Shown here in pieces: positions 33,684-44,400 of a stretch of 64,000 nucleotides of DNA. The notes under the pieces are model-generated. The model saw only the letters and a program-made list of their open reading frames with translations. It had not been told where the DNA came from and did no database searches. The DNA comes from Cololabis saira (Eukaryota; Chordata; Actinopteri; Beloniformes; Belonidae): positions 30,220,590 through 30,284,589 of the forward strand of contig NC_084591.1 in NCBI RefSeq assembly GCF_033807715.1, given 5' to 3'. Every line of letters begins with the position of its first letter. Position 1 is the stretch's first letter. The position numbers were made by a program, and so were the translations under genes.

Positions 33684-33907
33684 TGTAGCAGGGCTAGTGC
33701 TACGGGGGCCGACCGACAGGACAGAGGACACAGGGTTTAGTGCAGGAACACCTTTATTCAATTCTTCACCCAAGACACACGTGCTTACAGCTTCAGCAGC
33801 CCCTCTCTGGAGTGCAGCTGCTCCTTATGAAGGCAGGCAGGGTGGAGAGGTTGATTGGACCTACCTGTGCCCAATCTACTCAGTGGCTGCACCTCCACCC
33901 TGCCACA
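33684..33907. repeat. LTR-like fragment with TG...CA ends
   Basis: It starts TGTAGCAGGG and ends CCCTGCCACA. The interior has stock LTR-like text (CACCTTTATTCAATTCTTCAC, an inverted AATAAA-type signal). No convincing target duplication is visible, so the right boundary is uncertain. The open frames here are short and without motifs. Confidence 0.4.
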
Positions 33908-34490
33908 CACCCCCATCGCCCAACTCAGGCCGGGGTCCATCCGGCCTAGCCAGTCTATTCACAAGACTTTGCACTCACAGCTTTTAGATTCATACTCGCA
34001 TAAAAACAATCCTAACCCTAATAATTTATCAGACTCATGTGTGTGACAGCAGAATTTGGGGTACAACTTTTTTATTTACATACAAATGTTTATCATTACA
34101 AATACGAATAGTTATAACATGGACACATCTTTTTGGAAGTTATCTTACTCCATATGCAACCCGATTACTAAATGTCCGACATAGGTCCGAAGTAGATGGG
34201 GTTCAGGTGTTTGCATGCAGTTTAAAAGTCAGAACGATGTCTTATACGATCAGAAACCCGATTGAACTGCTGCATGTAAACGTACTGACTGAGTGCTACG
34301 CGTGACTAGTGGTGTGAAGGCTGTATTGCTACTGTAGCCTGGCGTGAGCCTGTGAGTCCGAGCTCAGGGCAAAGGAAACGTTACGAACAAATTGTTTTAC
34401 ACACGGATCGCATTTACAGATTTGCCACGGCAGAAGTGTGTCAAAATCCACGTGTACAAAGACAGCCAATCGAGAGCTCCCGGCTGATTT
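33908..34490. other. No recognised feature
   Basis: Mixed DNA leading into a minisatellite. No supported gene. Confidence 0.4.
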
Positions 34491-34494
34491 TTTG

Positions 34495-34755
34495 CGCACA
34501 CATAAATATGAATACAGACACACAAATCTTTTTACACACACACAAATCTGAATACGGACACACAAATCTTTTTACGCACACACAAATGTGAATACAGACA
34601 CACAAATCTTTTTACGCACACACAAATCTTTTTACGCACACACAAATGTGAATACGGACACACAAATCTTTTTATGCACACACAAATGTGAATACAGACA
34701 AATGTGAATACACACAAATCTTATTACACACACACAGATTGAGATACGCGCACAC
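34495..34755. repeat. Minisatellite of CACAAATCT/CACAAATGTG units
   Basis: Half-units of ~20 bp, ACACACAAATCTTTTTACGC and ACACACAAATGTGAATACAG, alternate irregularly to give ~38-40-bp composite units. All phases stay open, which explains the long frames on both strands. Confidence 0.85.
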
Positions 34756-34793
34756 AAATAATATTGGAACAATAATACCCCCATACAAGGCCC

Positions 34794-35498
<705 letters not shown>

Positions 35499-35500
35499 TA

Positions 35501-36798
35501 CCGTATTTTCGCGACCATAAGGCGCACATAAAATTCTTTTTTTTTTCCTAAAATGTGCCGCGCGCCCTATGAAACGGTGCGCCGTTTCTATTACCTGTAT
35601 TACGGTAATGTGAGGCGGAGCCACCATGAGAACGGTAAAGGGAGAAGGGGGCGTGTGAAGCACCCGTGAGTTGCGGACGTGAATGAGACCATCCTCAGAC
35701 ATTAAATGGGGAGGGGCGACTGAAAGCAGTAGCGCTGGCGGAAGAAATGAAAATCGAACATTTTCATGGAGGTCCGTCCTGGTGCTTTCGCTTCATGAAA
35801 CTGTGTCAGAGCAGCAGCAGCGCCCGGCGGATTATATGGAAAAGATGGAGAGCTTCGGCTCTTTCTGCAGCCGACACACCCCCGACATGGACGAGGTGCC
35901 GCTCACGTTCACGCGGGGGAGCGGCCCGGGACCACCGCGGGGGAGCGGCCCGGGACACCGCGGGGGAGTGGACCGGGACCCGGGACCACGGCGGGGGAGC
36001 GGACCGGGACCCGGGACCACGGCGGGGGAGCGGACAGGGACGCGGGACCACGGCGGGGGAGCGGACCGGGACGCGGGACCACGGCGGGGGAGCGGACCGG
36101 GACGCGGGACCACGGCGGGGGAGCGGACCGGGACCCGGGACCACCGCGGGGGAGCGGACCGGGACGCGGACCGGCGGGACCACCTCGGGGGAGCGGAACG
36201 GGACGCGGACCGGCGGGACCACCTCGGGGGAGCGGACCGGGACGCGGACCGGCGGGACCACCTCGGGGGAGCGGACCGGGACCCGGGACCACCGCGGGGG
36301 AGCGGACCGGGAACACCGCAGTCGGGATCCGCACAACGGGGTATGAAAAGTCGTAATTTACTGTTGTGCTTGCCTGCCACGCTGATGGACAGAAACGGCA
36401 GCCGATGGTAATTTTTAAAATAAAAAACCTAAAGAGACTTTTCCAGCCAGAGTCATTATAAAGGCAAATGAAAAGGGCTGGATGGATGAAGGGATGATGA
36501 TCGAGTGGCTGAAGCAGGTCTATGTGCGGCGACCCGGTGTTTTTTTTTTTTATTCTTTAATGCGGAAACAGAAGATGAAGACTTTGAAGGGTTTGATTGA
36601 TGTGAAAAGTGAAATAAAATATCAAACTAAGTTTTGCTTCCGCTCTATTTTTAAATAAGCACACTTGTGCGTGTGTGTTTTGCGGCGCGCGTGTGTGCAG
36701 CTCCGTCTGTGTAGACTGCGCCTTTTGGGTCGGTGCGCCGTATGTGTGTTTAAAATCCAAAAATGACACACAAAACTGAGGGTGCGCCTTTTCACACG
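35501..36798 (+). mobile_element. Deleted pogo-like derivative with GC-rich minisatellite, right end lost
   Basis: The left end matches the pogo-like element at 20921 (CCGTATTTTCGCGACCATAA, preceded by TA). Short transposase pieces remain: FHGGPSWCFRFM, PADYMEKMESF and MDEVPLTF in one area, and the KGWMDEGMMIEWLKQVYVRR region at ~36475-36535. The acidic-end coding text and an AATAAA signal follow (~36565-36620). The expected terminal ~30 bases are missing: after TTTTCACACG (36798) a LINE tail begins. It cannot encode a transposase. Confidence 0.85.
35910..36315. repeat. GC-rich minisatellite, 31-bp then 39-bp units
   Basis: Units of the form GGGGGAGCGGACCGGGACGC plus CGGGACCACGGC repeat with period 31 (for example 36021 and 36052). 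They change to period 39 with ACCTCGGGGGAGCGG (36181, 36220, 36259). There are no stop codons in either strand, so three phases look open; none is a gene. The array ends at GGGATCCGCACAACGGGG, transposase sequence. Confidence 0.9.
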
Positions 36799-36855
36799 CA
36801 CTTTGAATCACTTTGTTGTTGATTGTGTTATACAAATAAACTTGCCTTGCTTAGT
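36799..36855 (+). repeat. LINE 3' tail
   Basis: GTGTTATACAAATAAACTTG followed by CCTTGCTT matches the 3' tail type seen at 60195-60260. Only the tail is present. Confidence 0.5.
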
Positions 36856-38188
36856 ATCATACCCCAACTACATCTTAATAATGGGGCCAAAATCAGCTAG
36901 AAACTAGGTTTTGATGACTTTAGATTGACCGGCTAGGTCCCAATCCAAAGACATGGAAATGCACAAAATGCTTTGAATTAGAAAATTTCTATTACACGTT
37001 TTCTTAATGTCTTTTTTTATTTAGGCTTTGCAAACGTGACTTTTGGAGATTGATTCACTTTTGGAGCCTGCCTCCAGCAGCAATTCTGCAACAAATCTTA
37101 GCTCCGCATGCGCCTCAACCCAGAAGTTAGATGGTTGGTGCTTGGTCTGATCACATGTCAGTGGTGAGTCTGCAGTCTTTATGGTAAAAATAAAACGCAA
37201 ATTAAAAGGCAAGGACATGGAGGAAAAGCAGGAGGTCAGAGGTTAGTAAAGGTATATAGAAGCAACTCACCTGGAGGCATGTGGTCCTGAGTATAACTGA
37301 ACAGACTTTAGGAATGTGATAATTGTTGCGTTGCTCCTAGACTGAAAAAATATGTACATGAAGAAATTTGAAATGAAAAGAAAAGGGGTTGAATGAAAAG
37401 AGGTGCATAGGGTTGAGAAATATGCAGTAACTGGAGATGAGAGTGAGTGACATTAATCTAACAGTTTCAATTCTGTATACAATTTTCATTCTAGATGCAC
37501 ATGCTATAGTTTGGGTAGTGAATAAATTACAGCCTTTAGCTTGTTGAAATGCAAATAATAAATAGGAATAGGAAAAATAATGTTGTATTACTTCTTTAAT
37601 ACATCTGTTTAATCCAAGTTTGAAAATTGAAACTGTGGTTGATAATTTAAAATACAGATTATTCAAAATATAGATAACACCATGAAGAAAGGAAAGTGGA
37701 CCTGCTATCTGTTGACTTTTAAGACTTTTATTTAGAGCTTGCCCTATCATAGAAAAAGCTTGGCTGGAAGACAGAGCACGAAAACGCAATGCAAGTAATA
37801 AGCTATTCGTTTTATTGGGGAGTGACTGTCTAATGTGTTCTGTCCTGGTTCCAAGCAGGATTTTGGCAGCAGATCTGGATAGGTTGTCATTGTAATCATA
37901 AGGGTGCTTTTCTCCTCTTATATAAACAGCTGGGGTCTACCAAATGTAAGCCAAAATTATTCATCACTTTTTTGCACCATCTTTGTATTCATAAAGTCAT
38001 TGCAGGGTTGCAGGGGTAACATCTTTTTTTTTCCCATGACAGCTTGGGCAAGGTTTGTTCTAAAGCAGAATGTCGAACATCTGCCAACAATAGTTTAGCA
38101 ATTGTTCTGGCAGTTGACTTAGCTGCCACACCCTTGTACTAAGAAAAAGAAAAACTGATGCCTGAAGAAAGCCTGCAGGACAATAAAT
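36856..38188. other. No recognised feature
   Basis: A 150-residue minus-strand frame (37337-37789) is open but AT-rich, of low-information composition and without motifs. I do not call it a gene. Confidence 0.45.
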
Positions 38189-38204
38189 AAGAGGGGAAAT
38201 TTTT

Positions 38205-38931
38205 TTATTTTTTTTTAAGATTCTTTTTATTGGAAGTAGTTTCACGAAATAGAACAGTAGTACAGCAATATAACAGGAAATACTTCCCTCCTTCCTTTTT
38301 TCCCCGCTTTTCTTTATCCCTCCCACATTCCCGTCCCCACAACCGCACTCACAACAAACCCATCGACAAAAAAAAAAAAAAAAACAACCAAGTATAAAGA
38401 GGAAAAAAAACAAAAAAAACAACAACAAACAAACAAAAAAAAAAAAAACAACAAATAAAAAATTTAAAAAAAAAAACGAGGGGAGGGGGGGCTCAGTCAG
38501 CACATCAACCTAGAGATGTCAAAGACTCGATATGACCTAGCAGAGGTCTCCAGGTCCTCTCAAATGAATCTAAGGAACCCTTGAGGGCAAACCTAAGCTT
38601 CTCAAGACTCATGACCAGTAGAATTTCTTCCACCCACCTACTATGAGATGGAGGGTGCGAGTGTTTCCATTTAAGGAGTATAAGGCGTCTGGCTAACAGG
38701 GTGGTGAAGGCAAGGACATTCTTTAAGACTCTAGAAGTCAAAGGCTGTAGGGGGGCCCCAAACAAAGCTAAGAGCGGGTCAGGAGAGATGGTTGTGTTAT
38801 ATGCTGTGCTAAGAGTTTTAAAGATTTCCGACCAGAATGTGGCAAGCCTAGGACAGGACCAGAACATATGAGAATGGTCAGCTGGGGATTGTTTGCACCT
38901 GTTACAGGAGTCAGGTGCATTTGGATAAATT
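38205..38931 (-). mobile_element. 5'-truncated L1-like LINE, minus strand
   Basis: The element is flanked by a 16-bp duplication, AAGAGGGGAAATTTTT (38189-38204 and 38932-38947). A poly-A tail (poly-T in plus writing) lies at the left end. The right part encodes the C-terminus of ORF2; the left ~280 bases are an A/T-rich 3' UTR. Confidence 0.88.
38505..38929 (-). pseudogene. L1-like ORF2 C-terminal fragment
   Basis: The frame holds the cysteine-histidine region (a CNRCKQSPADHSHMFW-type stretch directly upstream of the first methionine) followed by SCPRLATFW, LLARRLILLKWK and a final LEKLRFALKGS region ending in stop. This is the usual C-terminal block of fish L1-type ORF2 proteins. The endonuclease and reverse transcriptase are absent, so it is a dead 5'-truncated copy. 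Confidence 0.82.
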
Positions 38932-38947
38932 AAGAGGGGAAATTTTT

Positions 38948-39884
38948 AATTAAAAAAAACCCTGTAACATCTTATGTGATCTCACATAGCTTCATGTCTC
39001 TTGCATGTGTTTATACTAAATAACTGGAAGTAAATCAGGATTTGTATTTTAAAACGTGTGTGAGATCTTGAAGAGCTGATTACCTGGACTAATTTAGGGT
39101 ACTTTTTCAGGCTGCTCCTCGGCAACTGAGGCCTGCTCTACTGTTTATGTACCTTGGAAGGAACCACATAAAAACTTTGATTTAAGTTTTTTTTTTCCAG
39201 CACCATGTTTTATTCAGTGGCAATTGATTGAAGTAGTCAGTAACCACAGGCATTATGGTCTTGTTGCTGACTGATTATCACAGAGCAGAGGGAAAAGACT
39301 GTCTTTAGATTCCCATAATGCTTTGTGAAAGCACACAATAGTGAAGGAATATTGTGCCCTAGTGGGATCACCATGAACGCATAGGTGGAGAGGGACCAGA
39401 AGGAAAATGGTATCATCAGCTCATCTTTATGGCCTGATCACTATTTCACTAGCTTTTGTTTTTCAGCTTTCATTGGCTCAAGTATGGACAGTTAATTGTA
39501 TTTATCATTTCTTCATTGAACTAAACATTTGATCAACTTGATTACACGTCAGGAGAATGTATTACCACGCAATATCCTTGCTATAATGAGATTGTGGGTC
39601 ATATGGTGTAAGATATTTCTCAGCTTAAGCATTGCCTCATTCATGCTACAAATTCTTTAGATAAAAGGCACGGCACTGCTTTAAACAGTGTTCTCAACCA
39701 CAGCTAGTGAGGGGGTGGTTAAAAAAAGAAAAGAAAACTAGAAGCAACCATTTGGATGCTCAGAGTCTGCTCCCAGTGTGCTGTGGCTTTGAGGCTATTT
39801 CCAGATAAAAAGACATCTCTTCCAGGGAAGGCGTTTGTTTGATTGACTGACTGTACGTGTTGTTTATTGCATTCATGAATTAAC

Positions 39885-39885
<1 letters not shown>
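38948..39885. other. No recognised feature
   Basis: AT-rich DNA without coding signals, up to the (TC)n tract. Confidence 0.4.

Positions 39886-39962
<77 letters not shown>
39886..39962. repeat. (TC)n microsatellite at the 5' boundary of the Tx1-type LINE
   Basis: About 38 uninterrupted TC units end exactly where the LINE's 5' UTR starts (GAGTGAATGGCGG). Confidence 0.95.
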
Positions 39963-39966
<4 letters not shown>

Positions 39967-40135
39967 GAATGGCGGAGTGAGTGGGGTGTGGCGCTGCGGC
40001 GTGTGCTTCAGTGTGAGTGAGGTTTTTTCTTGCAGTTCATGTGTTTTTTCCTTTCTTTTTTTCCAAATAAGTGTCTTATAACTTGGTCAGGTGTAATTTG
40101 TTGCGGTAGCGGGGCTACCGGCTCAGGTGAGCGGT

Positions 40136-41425
40136 ATGCCGGTTGTAAAAGGCGGAGAGGAGTTTGAAAAGCTGACGCGTCGACATGCTGTCAAACTTGT
40201 GCCCGCAATCAGCTGTTCAGTTGAGGAGGCCAGTTTGGCAGTTGGAGGGGTGGTGGGGTACGACAGTGTGAAGTCTGCCTCCCGGATGAATGGAGCGATT
40301 GTCATTTTTTTAGACAGTACGGCTAAAGTTAATGACGTGGTTGAAGCAGGTGTAATTATTCATGATACGTTTACCCCGGTTCTCCCACTGGTTAGTCCGG
40401 CAAAACGGATAACTATTTCTAATGCTCCTCCATTCATTAAAAATGAAGTGTTGGCTAAAGAACTGTCACGGTACGGACAGCTTGTGTCCCCGATCAAAAT
40501 GATATCTTTGGGCTGTAAATCCCCCCTTCTGAAACATGTAGTGTGTCACCGCAGGCAGGTATTTATGGTTCTTAAGGATAACGCGAAAGATCTGAACCTG
40601 TCTTTTAATTTTAATGTGGATGGTTTCATTTATATGATTTTTGCTACGTCGGAGACCATGAAATGTTTTGGTTGTGGTGTGGAGGGGCATTTAATTCGCT
40701 CCTGTCCGGAGAAAAAGGGCGAGCAGCCGGCTGCTGCTTCTGCTGCTGCGGTGAAAGGAGCGTCGGTTTCGGATCCTGGTGAAGGGCCCTCGGCTCCGGT
40801 GGGGGGAGCGGGCAGCCCCCCCCCTGCGCAGCCCCCCGATGGGCGCTCTGACGTTGAGGTGTCAGGGAGGACGGAGGAGCAGCGACAGACGGAGGATAGT
40901 GAACAGGGTGATGAGGAAAAAGAGCCAGAAAATAATAAAGATGAACAGACTGAGCATGAGGGCAGTTCAAAAAATAAAGCTATGGTAGCTGAGAATGAAC
41001 AGGATGACATGGATCTCGCACTGTCTGAGGATTTGGAAGACGAGGATATGTGTGATGATGATTTGCTTGAAGTGTCGCAAAAAAGGAAACGCTCAGAACG
41101 TATCCTGAATAGTGCGAAGGTCAGTAAAGTAACTGAGGAGCTAAAAGATAAAAGTGCTCTCTCAACGACTCAGGAGGATCAACAGGGTCGGTATTCTCCT
41201 GTCAGTATTCAGAAGTTTCTACAGGGTACTAAAGGAGCCCGGCAGGTGAAAGTGGAGGATTTCTTTCCAGATTTGAAACGTTTTGTTGAGTCAGCTAGGC
41301 CTCTGGTGAAAAGATCGGGAAACTTTGCAGATGATGTTTTGTCAGACCAAGAAATTTATCGTTTGAAGAAACTGATAGTTAAAGTGAAAACACAATTAGT
41401 CGATGATGATGTTGAAGATGTTTAA
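40136..41425 (+). CDS. LINE ORF1 protein with CCHC zinc knuckle
   Basis: This 429-residue protein is expected to bind the element's RNA and form the particle used in retrotransposition. The frame is open from a GTG at 40127; the first ATG is 40136. The N-terminal ~170 residues are of mixed composition with no motif I can name; they may hold an RNA-binding fold. A zinc knuckle CFGCGVEGHLIRSC (C-x2-C-x4-H-x4-C) lies at residues 177-190. After it comes an alanine/proline-rich linker and a strongly acidic, low-complexity region (about 235-310, EDLEDEDMCDDD). Then follows a lysine-rich stretch (QKRKRSERI). The last residues overlap ORF2 by 23 bases in another phase. A zinc knuckle in ORF1 is usual for Tx1-clade elements, unlike the coiled-coil ORF1 of mammalian L1. 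Confidence 0.85.
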   Translation: MPVVKGGEEFEKLTRRHAVKLVPAISCSVEEASLAVGGVVGYDSVKSASRMNGAIVIFLDSTAKVNDVVEAGVIIHDTFTPVLPLVSPAKRITISNAPPFIKNEVLAKELSRYGQLVSPIKMISLGCKSPLLKHVVCHRRQVFMVLKDNAKDLNLSFNFNVDGFIYMIFATSETMKCFGCGVEGHLIRSCPEKKGEQPAAASAAAVKGASVSDPGEGPSAPVGGAGSPPPAQPPDGRSDVEVSGRTEEQRQTEDSEQGDEEKEPENNKDEQTEHEGSSKNKAMVAENEQDDMDLALSEDLEDEDMCDDDLLEVSQKRKRSERILNSAKVSKVTEELKDKSALSTTQEDQQGRYSPVSIQKFLQGTKGARQVKVEDFFPDLKRFVESARPLVKRSGNFADDVLSDQEIYRLKKLIVKVKTQLVDDDVEDV

Positions 41426-44400
41426 ACTAAAGAACTCTTGGTTCTTTTCTTTTCTGTGGTTTTTCTTTTTTGTCTGTTTTCTCAACCTTTCTCTCTCTAT
41501 GTGTGAATTTAAAGTGGGAACATTAAATTTGAATGGAGCTAGGGAGGATACTAAAAGAGCTGCTTTTTTGAAGCTGATGGAGATAAAGAAAATTGACGTA
41601 ATGATGATACAGGAAACGCACAGTATGATAGACAATGAAAGTGATTGGAAGAAGGAATGTAATGGGGATGTCTTTTTGAGTCACAAGTCTAGGTGCAGTG
41701 GGGGAGTGGGGATTGTTTTTTCCAGGAGTTTTTTGCCCTCTTCTTGTGACGTAGAAGAAGTCATTAAGGGCTGTATGTTGAAGGTTAAAGCTCAATTTGA
41801 GCAGGTCACTGTTAATTTTATAAATGTCTATGCACCAACTAGTGGGGTGGAAAGAATGGCAGTATTGAATGTTTTATGTGACACTGTAAGGATGTGTAGT
41901 AGTGATGAATATTTGTTTTTAGGAGGGGATTTTAACAGTACCGAAAATCCAAGATTAGACAGGAACCACCTAGAGCCTCATCCTGCTTCATCACGCAGGT
42001 TTAGACAGCTGACTGAAACGCATGAATTATCAGATATATGGAGGACTTTCTATAGAAGTCACAGACAGTATACCTGGAGCCATTCAAAAGACAACATGCT
42101 ATCTTTGGCAAGGTTAGACCGCCTGTATTCCTTTAGACACCATGTGAATATCTTTAAAAATTGTTACATCAATCCAGTGGGTTTTTCTGATCACTGTCTG
42201 GTTTTTTGTTCGGTTTTTATTAAAAATGTGCGTTTGCGGAGCGCCTATTGGCACTTTAATACTGCACTGCTCCGGGATAAAGTTTTTAGAGCAGCCTTTG
42301 AGTGTTTTTGGGCTACACATAAACAATGTAAGTCTGACTTTGCTAGTGTACAGCAATGGTGGGATTTCGGAAAAGTACAGACTAAACAACTATGCCAGCA
42401 ATATACTCGCAATGTCACTAGGGATGTAACTGGATCTGTGAGGGACCTAGAGACTGAGGTGGTGGAATTGCAGACTATGGCTGATTCCACAGGAAATGGA
42501 GGGTTTTTGAACTCCCTCAAGTCCAAAAGGTCAGCTTTGGCCAACCTGCTGGGTGTTGCAGCACAAGGAGCTTTGGTCAGGTCACGCTTTCTTGATGTCT
42601 CACAGATGGATGCCCCCTCTCAGTTTTTTTTTGGCTTGGAAAAGAAAAATGGACAGAGCAAGATCATTCACTCCCTGCGTTCCGGCAGCGGTGCTACAAT
42701 CTCGGATTCTTCTGAGATCCGTCAGTTTGCAGCCGGGTACTACAAGGATCTGTACAAGAGTGAACCAACAGAACTTTCTGATGAATGCAGCAGCTTCTTT
42801 AATGGTCTCCCTCAGGTGGATGCTGGAGCCAATGAAAAACTAGGGGCTAAGTTGTCTCTTGAAGAACTGCATACGGCCCTGATGAGCCTACAGAGCGGGA
42901 GAACTCCTGGCATTGACGGTCTCCCTGTAGACTTTTATAAGTCTTTTTGGTCTGTGCTGGGCGGGGACCTCTTGGAAGTTGTCGTCAGCAGCCTGGAGAG
43001 TGGGCAGCTGCCTCTGAGCTGCAGGAGGGCTGTTATTACTTTGCTGCCCAAGAAAGGAGACCTGCAGGAGCTGAAAAATTGGAGACCAGTTTCCCTGTTG
43101 TGTACGGACTATAAGATACTGTCCAAGGTCCTGGCATCCAGGCTTAGAGAGGTGATGGCTTCTGTGATTCATAGTGACCAGACATACTGTGTGCCCGGCA
43201 GGCTTATAAGTGACAATGTCACTTTAATTCGCGATGTCTTGGAGGTTTCTGGCTCTTTGGCTGTCGATATTGGTCTGATTTCGATAGACCAAGAAAAAGC
43301 TTTTGACCGGGTTGAACACCAGTTTTTATGGCATACTTTAAGTGCTTTTGGTTTCAACCCAGGTTTTATAGCTAAGGTCCAGGTGCTCTATAGTGACATT
43401 GCGAGTATTTTGAAGGTTAACGGAGGTTTGAGTGCCCCTTTCGGTGTTCAGAGGGGGGTCAGACAGGGCTGCCCTCTCTCCGGCATGCTCTACTCGCTAG
43501 CCATAGAGCCCCTGCTTCATAAATTGAGAGGAGAATTAAATGGAGTTTGTTTTCCTGACTGTGATGGGTCTTTTAAAATGTCTGCATATGCTGATGATGT
43601 CATTGTCATGGTAAATTCTCAGAATGATATTAATGTGTTGGTAAATGCTGTGAAATTGTTTGGATGTATGTCTTCTGCCAGGGTAAATTGGGGAAAAAGC
43701 GAAGCTGTAATGGTAGGAGACAGGCTTAGGGATCGGCTTAGGCTACCTGGTGGTTTAGTCTGGAAAAAAGGGGGACTAAAATATTTGGGAGTTTTTTTGG
43801 GCAATGAAGTGTTTCTGCAGAAAAATTGGGATAATGTCGTGGAAAAGGTTAAAGGTCGGCTTACAAAATGGAGATGGATTTTACCTAAAATGTCCTATAG
43901 AGGCCGTGTTCTTGTTATTAATAATCTGGTTTCTTCTGCTCTCTGGCACCGGTTGGCCTGTGTTGATCCCCCAGCTTCTCTTTTGTCTCAAATTCAAAGG
44001 GTCTTAGTGGATTTTTTTTGGGACAAGTTGCACTGGATACCCCAGAGTGTCCTGTTCCTTCCCAAAGAGGAGGGTGGGCAGGGTCTGGTCCATCTGGCCA
44101 GTAGAGGTGCTGCCTTCCGCCTGCAGTTTATACAAAGGCTGCTTTCTGGACCTGTGGACTTGGTGTGGAGGCCTCTGTCGTGCTGCATCCTACAGCGTTT
44201 TGGGGGTCTGGGACTGGGCCTGCCTATGTTCCTGATGGACTCCAAGAGTCTCGGTGCGTCGTCACTGCCGGGTTTCTATAGGAGCGTGTTCTCGGTGTGG
44301 ATGCTGCTGAAGAAGCAGAGGCCGGAGCAGGGTGGATCTCTGTACTGGCTCCTGCAGGAACCTGTGGTGTTTGGAGGCCGTTTGGACTGTCCTGGTTGGC

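Noticed and set aside
35683..36411. Long overlapping open frames (up to 242 residues) on both strands
   Set aside because: They come from a GC-rich minisatellite lacking stop codons. The 31-bp period is not a multiple of three, so phases rotate, and no domain is present.
37337..37789. 150-residue minus-strand frame
   Set aside because: AT-rich and low in information, with no motif, no homology that I recognise and no neighbouring exon.
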